Assembly (NCBI GenBank): GCA_964035795.1
Contig: OZ038321.1
Span: 19,665,932 to 19,729,931, forward strand
Length of the DNA: 64,000 bases
Reading direction: 5' to 3'
Source: Pterobdella sp. o SKG-2022
Lineage: Eukaryota; Annelida; Clitellata; Hirudinida; Piscicolidae
Under the pieces are notes generated by a model, which searched no databases, was not told the DNA's origin, and saw only the letters and a list, made by a program, of their open reading frames with translations. Made by a program: the position numbers and the translations under genes. Below, in pieces: positions 36,380 to 48,960 of the stretch (position 1 is its first letter; each line of letters starts with the position of its first letter).

Positions 36380-38390
36380 GGCAGGATAGAAACAAATAAT
36401 TTTTACTATCATACTTCATTGTGTTAAAAGGCTTTGAAAAATTTAAACATTGCAAATTTCAAGGTTGTCTGCATTTTTGAAAGTCTGCTAAAATATAGTT
36501 TAAACGCAACTGTACGTACAAGTATTAACTCATTTTTTTATCTTAGAGGGATAATTAGAAGTTTAATTGTTGTTTTAAAAAAAAAATCACTTTGCGGTTT
36601 GAGTTACTGTTTGAACTTGATGATTTATTTAGGTAGAAAAGTTGATAAGAAATGATAACACTTTGGAGTAATACGAGCCAACGATTTCCATGTGAAAACA
36701 TTATGGCTTGATTGATAATGATTTGATGCTTTCAAGGGCGAATGTGCCTCTCTTGGGTGAAAACAGTTTTAAACAAGAAAATTTTTTAGTTTTTAAATTT
36801 ATTTTTTAAAAGATTTTTTCAGCAGTATCTTTTTTCGTTCAATTATTTTCTATTTTTACATCAAAATTATCACTAAAGATTGTTTTGGCATGTCAACAAA
36901 GCGTATCGCAACGAGTCGTGAAAAATGTGCGGATTATTGAGTGATCCGGATTTTCAATACTAACTTTATTAGCTTCAAAAAATTATTTTCAACATCACTA
37001 AAATAACTTTTAAGCCTAAATAACCTACCTATTTTCTCGTGTTTTTCATCGGTTATCACATAGGTTTAAGAAGTTTAAAAGGCCTTCACATGCCTTTTTT
37101 TTGTTTTGGATCTTCAACACCCATGATCATTCTTTTCAATTCAACATGATTGAAGAATAACTTAAACAAATGTTTAAAATTATGAAAACAACATGTAAAT
37201 ACTGCTGTCTGAAAAGATAAAAACTTTTTGAAAATACTAATTGTGTAGCGCTTTTGGACAATTTATTTTAAAGCTTTAATTAAAATTTACAAAATGCACG
37301 TTAATTAAAATTTCAAATTCAAAATTTTCCAGTTTATGAACTTAGTTTTTATTTAAAAGTTTCAGACTTTTTAGGAACAATTTAAGCATTAAACTTTAGT
37401 ATTTGAATTGCTATGAATTAGTATTATAACAGAATTAGATACTTGTTTTAATTCAACCTAAATAACTATAACGGGCTACGGAAGTTTAAATTTACTAATA
37501 AATTTGGACAAAATTATTCTCGAATAATAATTCTAATGCAGCAAATGTATTGATACAAAATATTTGAAGATAAGTTTTTTCTTTTACATGGACGCTCAAA
37601 AATTATAAAATGTCTTTATATTTCAGAAGATATTAATTGTAGCTAAAAGTTGAACTCATAAGCAAAAAATTCACGAATGGTTTTGTTTGATTTATTTCAT
37701 GTTTTTAAAGCTTCATTTAACTCCTTTAAAAACTTGGAGGTCTTTATAGATTTTATAGATTCGTTATGAAAAATATTCATAAACATGATTAATCAAATAA
37801 ATAGTAATTTAACATGTTCAAAAACGATATTAACTAAAATTTAATTCCAGGTTTAGTGGTAAGATATTTTTTCTTTTTTATAAACTTTCTTCAAATTACT
37901 AAATAAAATAACTAAATATAAATTCGTCATATAAATCGACCATAACTAGGGTTTCAGATGCACAATTGATAGGTTTCACAGTGCACTTTTTTTTCTTTTT
38001 TTTTATATATAAATTTAAAATAAAAACTAGTTAACTTACTCAACAGATTCTTGTTTACCATATTTTTTGTTGTGTAAGTTCATTAATTATAGAGTTATTA
38101 TTGCTCATTAGGTTCAGACGATGGAACTCGATTTAGTCTGTTTTATTTCTATTGATTATTTGATGATATTTCATTATATTTTTGTGCTGTTTTTGAATAT
38201 TTTTTAATAAATCTCACTTTGAAGTTGCAGTATTTAGAAAATAACGTGAAACAAATTTGTTAGCACCTAAGAGTATCAATTTAAAACTAGAATGCAAGAT
38301 TGAAAATATTTTGAAAAAAGAATTTTTCGAGTAAAAATTTAGATTAATTGAAAAAAATTGGTATTCAACAAAGGATTTTTATGCAAACTT
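36380..38390. other. AT-rich stretch, nothing recognised
   Basis: No gene-like frame or clear repeat. A minus-strand frame with some coding character begins at 38406. Confidence 0.4.
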
Positions 38391-38911
38391 GAAAAGTTTT
38401 CATATTTAGTTATTCGTTTCTATCAGTATCACAAATCCCATGTTTCTTTTCACTTCAAACGCTTTTAGACATACATCCAAATCATTCATGAGCTTAAAAC
38501 ACGCCGAATACTTTGGAAATAAAAACTTCAAAAGCATCACATTGAAAATTGACGTAGAATAGCCTGAAGCAATAGTGATGAAAACAAGCAATAAGTATAT
38601 ATTAACTTACTACACGAAACTTTTTGTAAGAAAACCTTGCATTATCATGTGAAAACTCTTGAAAAATTCGAAGCAAAAAAATTCCAAACCTCAAAGCTTC
38701 ACATGAGCCAGTTGTAAGTAGAATTTATTCATTTAGATAAATTCATATAGTGCACTTTACACAGAAATTTAAAACGAGATTTTTGTTGTCATTAGAACAA
38801 TTGTATTCAGTTTTTGTTCCTCAAACATCGGCATTTGATGTCATGAATTGATAGTATGGCCTAGTAGAACAAATAAAAGTGTATAAATTATAAATTTGAT
38901 GAAATAGCATT

Positions 38912-39845
38912 AAAGGGAAAGGATTGAAGGTTAATCTGGGTAATACAAAGGTCATGGAGAGTAATGGTGGTAGTGGGGTTGTTGTCTTGGCTAAGATTGA
39001 TCCATGTGGTGTGTGTGTGGTAAGAGGGCTAAAATAAATTATGAGGTGCATGACATGTAAGAAGTGGATTCATGCGCGGTGTGCTAGGGTAAAGAGAGTT
39101 TCTCGTAGGATGAATGGAAATTTTGAATGTAGGGTTTGTATGAATGGTTCAAATGAGGAATGTAAGAATGCTTCAAATGGTTGCTTAGGTAAGTTGGACA
39201 GGGTAAACAGTTATTGTTATTTAGGAGACAATGTGAATGGTGGAGGAGGAAGTGAGCTAGCTGTTACACGAAGGATCGGGCTGGACTGGAAGACATTCAA
39301 CAGTGTGTCTTCTATGATATGTGGTAAAAGACACACATGGAATATTAAAGGACAAATTTATAGGACATGTGTGAGGCTTGTCATGACATATGGCTCGGAA
39401 AACTGGGTAGTAAGATCCGTTGAAAAGAGTATTTTGAGAAGAGCAGAAAAACGGATGCTTAGAATGATGTGTGGTGTGCAGCTAGATGATGGTGTGAGTA
39501 CAAAAGAGTTGATGGTTAAATTGGGGTTGGATTGTACGATCGTTGAAGTGGTGAGGCAAGGGAGTTTGAGATGACTGGGTCATGTAGTAAGAGAAGAGGA
39601 TGACGACTAATTCAAACAGGCGTGGAGGTTTGAGGTTGAAGATAGTAGAGGAAGGGGAAGGCCAAGGTTATCCTGGGAAGGGATGATGGAAAACCTTTGT
39701 CGTGGTCTTAGATTAGTTCTTGAAGATTGCTATGACAAGATGAAATGGAGGGAGAGGATTAGGTCATGGAAAAAAGTCAGTGACCTCTTGGAAAAGGGAA
39801 AGATGCTGACTATAATAAAATGATGATGATGATGATGATGATGAG
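38912..39845 (+). mobile_element. 5'-truncated non-LTR retrotransposon with target-site duplication
   Basis: Flanked by the 8-bp direct repeat ATAGCATT (38904-38911 and 39846-39853). The inside encodes the end of a reverse transcriptase and the C-terminal region: GKGLKVNLGNTKVM, a PHD-like cysteine finger (CMTCKKWIHARCARV...CRVC), YCYLGDNVNGGGG, LVMTYGSENWVVRSVEKSIL, RAEKRMLRMMCGV, and after a stop, GRGRPRLSWEGMMENL. It ends in a (TGA)n/(ATG)n tract at about 39822-39845, the usual microsatellite 3' end of this class. There is a frameshift near 39018 and stops near 39571 and 39608. It is dead but fairly recent, judging by the intact duplication. Confidence 0.9.
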
Positions 39846-39853
39846 ATAGCATT

Positions 39854-41955
39854 GACTCCTACAGAGATTTTTTGTTTTCCAAACAATTTTATTTCTGAAT
39901 TGTAATAAGACCATTTTCAAATAAGCTTGTCAACTTCATTGTTGATATATTTTTATTTGTACTCTTAGTTCCCAAACTCTACAAGCACGTATCTGTTCCT
40001 ATTAGTTACTTTTCTTGCAGTGCTTTGGTAACAAACTTTCATGTATTTACACAGACTCATTATGTATACAAATTAATAAAATTTCATTCTCTACTTAATT
40101 CATCAATTTTATCTGGTTTTTTCTTGATTTTTTTACTCATTATCATCAGTTGATAATGAAAAGCACCATACACTAATTTTGAAAATATTTTTAGTATGTT
40201 TCTAAGTGAATTTTCATCTACAGAACCTAATCATATTTATTCAGTTCAAACTTGATTAACTTTTAATTAAATTTTCTCTATCGTATCACTTTCGTTCTGA
40301 AATATTTTTTCAAAACTTTTTGATGATTTTTTATTAAAAAAAATATATTTTATGCATTTTCTATTTTTTAAAAAATTGCATATTTATGAGATTAATTTAA
40401 TTCAATAGTTTTGTTCTCAGAACTTCATTTTTTATTTAATTTTTTTTTCAATATTTTCTACTAATGAACATAACACAAGAAAATGAATAAACCTCTGAAA
40501 AAAAATCTGAGAAAATAATATTGAAAACACTCTTCATCCAAAACACACGATCAAAATAGTTATTCTTTATTCAAAGTCTGTTAGCACACGCTAAGTGAAC
40601 GATTTTCCTTTTTCATTTTTTTAGCTTTCAGTTTTATTTTCACAATTTGCTGAGCGCCATATTTTATGTTTGGTTTTGATCCTCAAATATTGCTTTTCTA
40701 CTCACGTTTTTTCATCGATTTTTACAACTACATGTCCTAAAAATATTTAAAAATATTCCAAATAATTTTTAGATATAATGAAATCAGTTTTTTATGTTAG
40801 TTTTTTTTTCTTACATTATTAGAACTTAAGTAATTGAAATTTAAAAAAAAATGATACTGTTTTTGATTTCACAAGAAAACTTTTATTATTTGAGTATGCT
40901 TACTAGAAACTTGGTAAAACAGGATAGCTTTCAAGGCACAGTTTCAGGAAACAAACACATTTTTTATTTAAAAAAAACTTTTTCACGCAGACCACATGAA
41001 GATGTAAGGTTACGAAAAGCTTCGTGTATGTTTTGCTTAAATAGAAAACTTGTTTTTCACAAAAAAATTTTAATTTCTTAAAAAAACTATTTAGTTTTAA
41101 ATTTTTTATTAATTATCGAAAAAACGTTTTAATGAAGAAAATAATTTTTTCCAAACATTTCCAGGTTATAAACAAAAAATTTATTGAAGTTTTTCTTATA
41201 TCATTGTTTGAAAAGTGATACAACCGTGTTTACGATTAGAAGTCGAAAGAGGATGATTTGTGGTTGAAAACATCACTCAAAAAGTAAATAACAAGATCAA
41301 TATTTTTAAAACACGAATTAATCTATACGCCATCAATTCAAAATCAGACGATGCAAACCAATTAATTTTATCTTTGACCTCTTTTGATACAGTTCAATGA
41401 AAAGCGCGCTAGATAAATGTATATAATAATAAGACTTTAAAATATAATACTTCGTTTTAACACTTAGTTCTTGATAATTATTATTTGATTGCCAAAAATA
41501 AGAGTTATTTTGCTAGGACTCATCTCAGTTTTCTATTCTCAAATAGAACTCGTATGGTTCTCAAATATTCCTCACCGCCAATGATAAATCCTGAATGCTG
41601 GAACACATTTCTCATACATGACAATCAAAAAAGCGTTTCAAATGATTTTTTTAATACTTTCTAAAAATACAAGTGAGTAATGAGGAATTTACTTTCCTCA
41701 GTTGTGAAAGCTTGAAGCAAATAATTTAGAATTATGTATCAAAAGCTTGGTATCTCTTATAAACATTGAGACCTACACTTTGCTTTCATATTGTGATGCA
41801 AAAAGTCGCTAAATCTTTGTATTGTCTTCCATCATTATTATTGGTATTGTACATCTTTGATCTCATTATTATGATTATAGGTTTTATATGTAATTATTCA
41901 TATTATTCTTATTATTTTTGTTGTTTTTATTATTGGTATACTTTTTATTATATAG
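39854..41955. other. AT-rich stretch, little recognised
   Basis: A fragment at about 41003-41030 (GGTTACGAAAAGCTTCGTG) matches the arm of MITE family A. I see no gene here. Confidence 0.4.
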
Positions 41956-41958
41956 ACA

Positions 41959-42259
<301 letters not shown>

Positions 42260-43591
42260 GATATTGTTTTTTCTTATTTGTCTCTTATTGAATATCCCCA
42301 AAACAAAGACAATCGACTCACTGTAGTTGTAGCACGAACAAGAATGCATGGAATCAATTGAGCATCTTCTGTTTTCCAATGAGTTTCTCAAGTTATTTCT
42401 ATGAAGATTCTTGTGCAGTTTGGTATTGTATTAGGGTGTAGTATTGATTGTAAGGTGTAGTGAGACTCTAATAGTTTTTCGTCAAATTGATAGTTTGAAA
42501 ATTATCTAAGGAAACGTTTAAAGGTAGAGCATTATTTAGAATTTTTATTTTAATTATGATCTTAACTGTAAAACCTTCTCAGCACCATTTAAACTTTTTG
42601 AGATTTCAAATAAAGGCTCCCATGAAAGTTTTGCTGTTTTATATGTATTTGTTTGAACGCTGTGTCTTGGCGATTAAATCTTCTATCAATATGTTAAACC
42701 GCATAAGATATTTATATGTAACCTTTCCAGCGTTCGAAGTATATTGCACATATGAATACAGATAAACGCAGTATAACGCGCATTAAGCCTTCAATATTTG
42801 GCTTTTATAAGTTTTGTTATTTTTGTAAACTACTTTTTTTTCGGGAAAAAATTTATCTCATATTTTCGCCAATGTTATTAGCTGTGAATAATATTTACAG
42901 CAGTTTATCGACTTTGTTTTCTTCGGATTTAAACAAATATCAAGCTATATTTTCACCGTTTATTATGGCGGAATAACTGTGAAAACGAGATAGTTTATTT
43001 CATTTTAATAAGTGAGAAAGATTGCCTATGTGTTTATTACTCATGAAACAGTGCCTAGCTAGTGATGATCAGCGTGAATATCATAAAAGACTACCAAAGT
43101 CCTTTCATATAATGGCCAGCAACAATAAATGCATTTTATGATAGTTTATTAATTTCAGTTTAGAGATTTTAAACGTGAAAAACTGCGTTCAAAAATATTT
43201 CTCAATCTCTTTAAACTAATAATCGTTTCCTTTCTTATATCTTGAAATTAAACTTTAAATCATGAAAATTTTCTAAAAATAAACGAGAACTTAAGCTGCA
43301 AATATAGTTTATTTTCGAATAATTGTTTGTTGTTTTAGCGGATCAGAACTTGGGACTTGATACAGCTTATTCAACTTTGCACCTTATTAATAGTGTTTGT
43401 GAATATCTTCAAAAAATACATTTCAATCGGGCTTTTAAATTATTTTTTATCAAAGTTTCTGAGTTATTTAATTAAAAAATTTTTTTAAAACTCTGTTTTT
43501 AAATATAAGCAATATATGGTGGTAAGCATTTAACGCCACTTTTTGAGTCATAGCTGTGAATCTCAAAGTTGAAAAGTCAATGCCTCCAGAG

Positions 43592-43602
43592 ACTATATAA
43601 AG
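43592..43602 (+). promoter_or_regulatory. TATA box of the first small secreted gene
   Basis: ACTATATAAAG, about 45-55 bp before the ATG at 43647. The identical 11-mer lies before the second gene at 48893. Confidence 0.65.
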
Positions 43603-43646
43603 AAGAAATGATGCGGTGCTTGAAATTGTTTATAAAAAATTTTGAT

Positions 43647-44201
43647 ATGTTTTTGAAACAAGTAGCCATCCTTCTGTTAATTGCTGCAGTCCTTGTGGCC
43701 CTCAACAGCGTATGTGTCTCATTTAATTTTTGAGTTTATAATTTTGTTAAGCATTATTAGAAATATAAAAAATATTTGGTTTTTTCACTATTCTATCAAC
43801 ATAACTTTACTTTAGTCAAACATCTCAGTTTTTCCTTTATTTTCTATCATAATTTTAAGTATTTGAATTTTAATTAATCATTAATAATATTACTTTCTTA
43901 AATAAAACTTTAGATCTGAAAAATGCTTGTAATATTTAAACAGGACTTTTCTGCAGCTCATCGCCGCAGAGGACGTCCAAGACAAGGTTCAAGACACCAA
44001 CCCGAGTACCCCCCTTCTCAACTCGTTGACACACTTGTGTGTATCTTCAAAGAAACAGAAGTACCTGCGGACTTTGATTATTCCAGACAATCTTTTGTTG
44101 ACCTTTTGAATCAATTCAATGCTACCACTTTGCCATGTGATATTAGTCGCTTTTCCAGCCGTCACAGCAGTAGAAGAAGTAGATCAAGGCATGAGTCATA
44201 A
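43647..44201 (+). CDS. Small secreted basic protein, 2 exons, 106 aa, family unknown
   Basis: Exon 1 43647-43709 encodes just the signal peptide (MFLKQVAILLLIAAVLVALN). The donor GTATGT is strong and the intron is phase 0. Exon 2 43944-44201 follows acceptor AACAG. The mature part begins DFSAAHRRRGRPRQGSR, a basic region with possible proprotein-processing sites, then YPPSQLVDTLVCIFKE, a middle acidic part, TTLPC, and an Arg/Ser tail (RFSSRHSSRRSRSRHES). It has two cysteines after the signal. It belongs with the gene at 48961-49695 by exon structure, intron phase, TATA sequence, basic N-terminus and two cysteines, although overall identity is low. I do not recognise a known family. A secreted peptide precursor, structural or defence protein are all possible. 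Confidence 0.75.
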
Positions 44202-44209
44202 TGATGCGA

Positions 44210-45730
44210 ATAAAAATGTTGGACATTATTAGAAACTGATTTTTCAAACAAAAACTGTGTTTGAATTAAAAATTTTTTTTCATTATTGTTGAACTGAAAG
44301 TTATTCAAATTCAAAATTAACTAGAGAATTTTATGAAATTCCCACCAATACGGATCTTTGAATAAAACTGCATCAAAAAGCTTTAATTCAAGGGTAGAGT
44401 TTTATATAAAGTTTCAGTAATGATTATGTCATCAGGCTTATCTTGGAGTATCTTTTTACAAACATTCTAATTAGTTTGCTCACCTGTCAAGATATCAGAT
44501 CTACCGCTATTTTCAAATCAAAGTATTTCAAATTCAAATAGCAAAATTTGAGTTTTTTGAAATTGAAGGTTCGAATTTTTTTAGTTTTTAAACAAAGTAG
44601 AAAAACAAAAATTTTATACACATTTAGATATTTTAAATTCACTCACATAATAAGCAATTTATAATTCTTTCATAATTCTATTTGTTTCTTCAATTTCGAA
44701 GAGTTTCACTGATAATAAAACAATGTGAAATTTTATTTTGAATCAAGAATACAATAAAAATGTAATTTTTTCGCTTTAAGTAAATAGCAGTAGAAAAATT
44801 CAAAAAAATAAGACTTGTTTTAGAATTTAAAACAAAAAATGAAAATTATTATTATTCTTCATAGCTAGTGCCAAAACAAATCTTCAAAAATAATCTTATA
44901 TAACATTTCCAAGCTTTTAAAATTTTTAAAAATAACTTATTTATTTATCATTAAATGCATGTAAGTGAATCTTGTCCTACATTTCCAATTCCTTTCGTCC
45001 TGCATTCTGAACCTCGAAAGCAAATTTTTAGGTGTAAAGCTTAAATTTATAAATATGGGTTTAAACTTTATACTCAATCTGATGGTATTTCTATAAACAT
45101 TATATAGATTTATATATATTTAATATATTTTTTTATGGTATATATATTATATACTATGCGTAATCTTTATTGTATATTTATTTACAAACTATTTTTCATC
45201 ATTCTCTATTCATAAGCAAGTGCTTTTAGAATACAGACCAACTGCAAAAAACAAATTTTCATGAGGTTGAAGGTGTTTTTTTTAAACTTCTGATTGTAAA
45301 TGGTCATTTTACTGCTGTGCTTGGGAAATACAACGTCTTCCTTAAGTCAACCACGCTGATAGAAACTTTGTTGTTGTTGTTGCGTTTAGATTATTTTATG
45401 TTGAATGCATTAAATTTGTTTAAGTTAATTTTATTAACTTGTGAAGTTTTTAATTTTGAAACATTAAATTTGTATCAATTATATATGTAAAAAATAAAAA
45501 TATAATACAAATTTTGTTTTTAAAAGTATGAAATTTGCAAAACAAATTTTTTTCTAGCATCTGTTTTTGAGCTTAATGATAAATATTATATTTTTTACTA
45601 TCTTTTTTCATTCATTGCCTAAACTCATTATATAAAGTATTAAAATTTCTTGAAATAATTTGGCATTATTTGGAAAAAATAATCAATTCACGCCTTTTAA
45701 TTGACTTTCACTTCAATATTACTGCATCTG
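44210..45730. other. AT-rich stretch, nothing recognised
   Basis: 3' flank of the first secreted gene. AATAAA occurs at about 44361-44366. I see no other gene. Confidence 0.4.
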
Positions 45731-45738
45731 TTTCTAGC

Positions 45739-45844
45739 ATATATAAACCTTTGAATACACATCTATATTTACTTATAATTCAACCTTTAAAGTTTATATA
45801 TGAACCTTTGAATACACACATGTGTATTTTCTTATAATTCAACC
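45739..45844. repeat. Tandem duplication of about 50 bp
   Basis: Two diverged copies in the same orientation, 45739-45785 and 45794-45844, sharing AACCTTTGAATACACA and CTTATAATTCAACC, each opening with a TATATA-type sequence. Confidence 0.7.
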
Positions 45845-46105
45845 CATCATGAGACATTAAAATCTGAAAATTTTCACCAAGAACTTATGAGAAATAGAGT
45901 AAAAATTCGTGTACAAATAAAATATTTTTATCATCATTTTTAACAAAAAAGCCCTAACTGACCGCTGCTCCAACTTTTACAATTTATTTTTTTTTCAAAT
46001 TTTATAGCGTCTTCTATAGAAAGTTTTTGGCGTTTTATGTTCACTCCGATGATGGAGAGTACTTGATCTCTTGAAAGAGTGATAAATTTTTAACTGATTT
46101 TTCAG

Positions 46106-46285
46106 TCTGGATGCAATTTATGGCATAAAATCTGCCAGCGTCACTGTTTCATTCCTCGTGAAAGCGTTCACTTCTTATTTGAACATGCGTTTGGGTCAGA
46201 AGATTTCACATGCTGCCTCACCCTTCTTTTATTGATTTTATGCATAAATTTTTCATTTCTTTTGTTCATCTACAAGGTACTGTAG
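46106..46285 (+). CDS. Possible exon: Cys-rich segment plus hydrophobic helix
   Basis: After an acceptor TGATTTTTCAG, 60 codons run to TAG at 46283-46285. The frame reads SGCNLWHKICQRHCFIPRES, then FEHAFGSEDFTCC, then a 22-residue hydrophobic stretch. Five cysteines precede or start the hydrophobic part. It lies between the two small secreted genes and would enter in phase 0 like their second exons, but I found no signal-peptide exon upstream. It may be a relic or diverged member of that cluster. Confidence 0.35.
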   Translation, partial: SGCNLWHKICQRHCFIPRESVHFLFEHAFGSEDFTCCLTLLLLILCINFSFLLFIYKVL

Positions 46286-46776
46286 CCAAAAAAAATGATT
46301 GGAATAAATTTAAGTACTTGTATTGATTTAGAAGTGTTTGACGTTTCCACTTTATCCAAATTGGCCACATATTACTCTACTTCATGAGTTGCCACTGGCC
46401 TTCCAACTTCGGCTTTCTATTTTATAGCCTTTTCAAATAATAGTTTTTTACTGTTTCATATATTTGGCATCGTTTCTAGGTGCTTCTACTGTTTTGAACT
46501 CTTTCTTTGGGAAGTTAATGAACTCGATTTGTAAAAAGATAAAAAAAAACTGTTTATTAAACTGAAAAAGTACAAAGCATTTTTTTACAAGTACAACATT
46601 TTTAAGTATAAAGTTTTAAATTTTAACAAAAGCATACTTGGTTATGAGCGAAGATTTTGTTTTTTTTTCATTGTCTTCATGTATTGTTTGTCTTGCTCTC
46701 TTCTAGGTCTTTATAGAATTTTCCTATACAACATTTTTCTAGCAATGTACTTTGTTTTTATCTTTGGAAAAATTTT

Positions 46777-46878
46777 TTAACAGCTTCTCTTAGTTTGTAA
46801 CGTTTCCACGTGGGCAGAACTTCTTATCAGTCTGTTTTCGACCTTGCCCACAAAGAAATCTGAGCGTTTCCAGTCAAA
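46777..46878 (-). other. Possible minus-strand terminal exon, 33 residues
   Basis: Acceptor TTAACTTTTAG, then FDWKRSDFFVGKVENRLIRS and HVETLQTKRSC, then TAA at 46779-46777. The codon content is well mixed for this AT-rich region. I could not find an upstream exon. Confidence 0.3.
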
Positions 46879-47997
46879 CTAAAAGTTAATAAGTATTGGA
46901 AATTTCATTTTGAATTTTCTCCAGTGATGTCGTTTCAAACCTTGAAGCTTAGCAGGTTTTATTGAAGTTTTGTAGGTTTTTTTAATTTTGGCTCAAGCTA
47001 TCATTAGTAAACTTTTGAAATAAAATTATTCTACCAGTGTTTTTGTTTTAGATATATTGAGTTAGCCGAATTTATTTTTTACTATTGTCTTATAATTTTT
47101 TTCAGCAATGTTTTGTTTTATTAATGATTTATGTTTTTTTAAAACAATTCATTTTAAATGTATGAAAATTTAATTCTACATATGTTTCTAGGTCTATACC
47201 TAATCGATGCTTGCAATTGATCAGATTATTAATCTTCAATGTAAGTTTGCAATAGTATTTCGCAATTTGAAAGGGCAAATTGAAATTTCAGTTATTATGA
47301 TTGAAACTTTCATAATAAAATTGGCTAATGTCAAAATTTATTTTCAAAACGTTTACAATATTTTTTAAAAAATTATTTCTTTTTTGATTCGCTAGGGTTG
47401 GCTTAAAAATGAAAATTTTCTTCAAACGAAAATAATTCTTATTATTATAAAATCTCTAAAAATATTCCAACTTGAGCTGTCATTCTGATGATGAAATAGA
47501 TGAGCTTGATTTTGATGAATTAAAATAATCCAAAAAGATTTTTATCTAATACAATAAAACTATTAAATCAATAACAAAAAAATGAAATGAGCATCATGTT
47601 TTTCCAATGGCTATACTAGCTGGCATGTTCCGAAAAGAATATCATTGAACAGCAAGATAAAAAAACTGCATCAATGAAATTTTTTATTCGAATAATTAAA
47701 AACTTTATTTTGAAGCTGATAATTTTTATGTATCTTATACCATTGAAATATATTTTTATTATTTTTGCTACAATTTTGCATAGCCTTTCATAAAATCATT
47801 TCAGTTTTCTAACATCCAGATCTAAAATTATTTTATGGTTGCTCTAAACTTATTTTTTCCACAAGTTTTCACGCATAATATGTGTTCAATATGCGTGATC
47901 TCATCGCCACTTTTGTATGCAACCAGATATTTTGTGATTTTTAAGACTATTGACCACAGAAAGCTCTATTCTTTCTAGCAAAAGCTATCACTACATG

Positions 47998-48125
47998 CTA
48001 TTCAGCACTTCTCACACGCAAACCACGCCTGCCTATCACGTCTTCACCAACTTCGTTTTTAGATCTCACATAAGTTTCAAGGTCAACAGTACTTGAAGAG
48101 CTTTTACTTTGAGAAATGTTATGCC
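47998..48125 (-). other. Possible minus-strand terminal exon, about 41 residues
   Basis: After a possible acceptor CTAG, the frame reads HNISQSKSSSSTVDLETYV, then GEDVIGRRGLRVRSAE, ending at TAG 48000-47998. The opposite strand is also open here, so the call is weak. Confidence 0.3.
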
Positions 48126-48892
48126 CTAGTCAGTCCATGTCAGTCCACAAATTATTCTTTGCCTCCAAAATACAACCGGCCTAAAAAAATCCATCAGTAT
48201 AATTAAAAAATCTTTACTATTCATTTTTAAGCTCTTTAATTCATTTTTTTTTTTTTTTGAAAATTAATTTGAATAGCCTATCCCTCATAATATTTTTCAT
48301 GCAATTTTCTTTCCACAGTGAAGAATCTTGGAACCTGTTTATATGGTCTATCACACAGCTTTCCTTGTTTCACTTGAATTTGTACTATGTTTTGTTTCAT
48401 TGACTACCATTTTTATATTTTTTTGCAAAAATTTGTCCACAATTGCTCAATTTTAAGCAACTTTCAAATACTAAGGTGAATAAAATAGCTATCTTTTATT
48501 TCATAAAGTATGATGTAAGGGTAATTATAAAACACAAAAATAAGAAAAAACTTAAAACGTGAACTTCATTGACTTGTCATTTCTACATTTGAAATTGATA
48601 AGTTTATCAATTATAATCAATAATTTTACTTCTAATATAAAATTTATGTTTCCCTTTTTTACAACTTGTAGTCAGGTTGTTTAAGCTGGTGCATCTTTAG
48701 ATGGACATTTAAGAGTATTTTTGCCCCATTTTTATTAACAGTTTCCAATAACTGAAAAATATTTTGAATATTTTCAATCGATAACACGCCTAATGAAATT
48801 TATTTTAAATTATGTATTATATAAAAAATTGATTTTAAAAAGTTTAGAGTGTTTTTGAAAATTATGATATAATATATCAATACTCACTTTAA

Positions 48893-48903
48893 ACTATATA
48901 AAG
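48893..48903 (+). promoter_or_regulatory. TATA box of the second small secreted gene
   Basis: ACTATATAAAG, identical to that at 43592-43602 and at nearly the same distance (58 bp) from the ATG at 48961. Confidence 0.65.
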
Positions 48904-48960
48904 AGTAAGGTAGATCGTTCGAAAATAATTTGGCTCTTCTTTGCATCGAAGTAAACCGAA

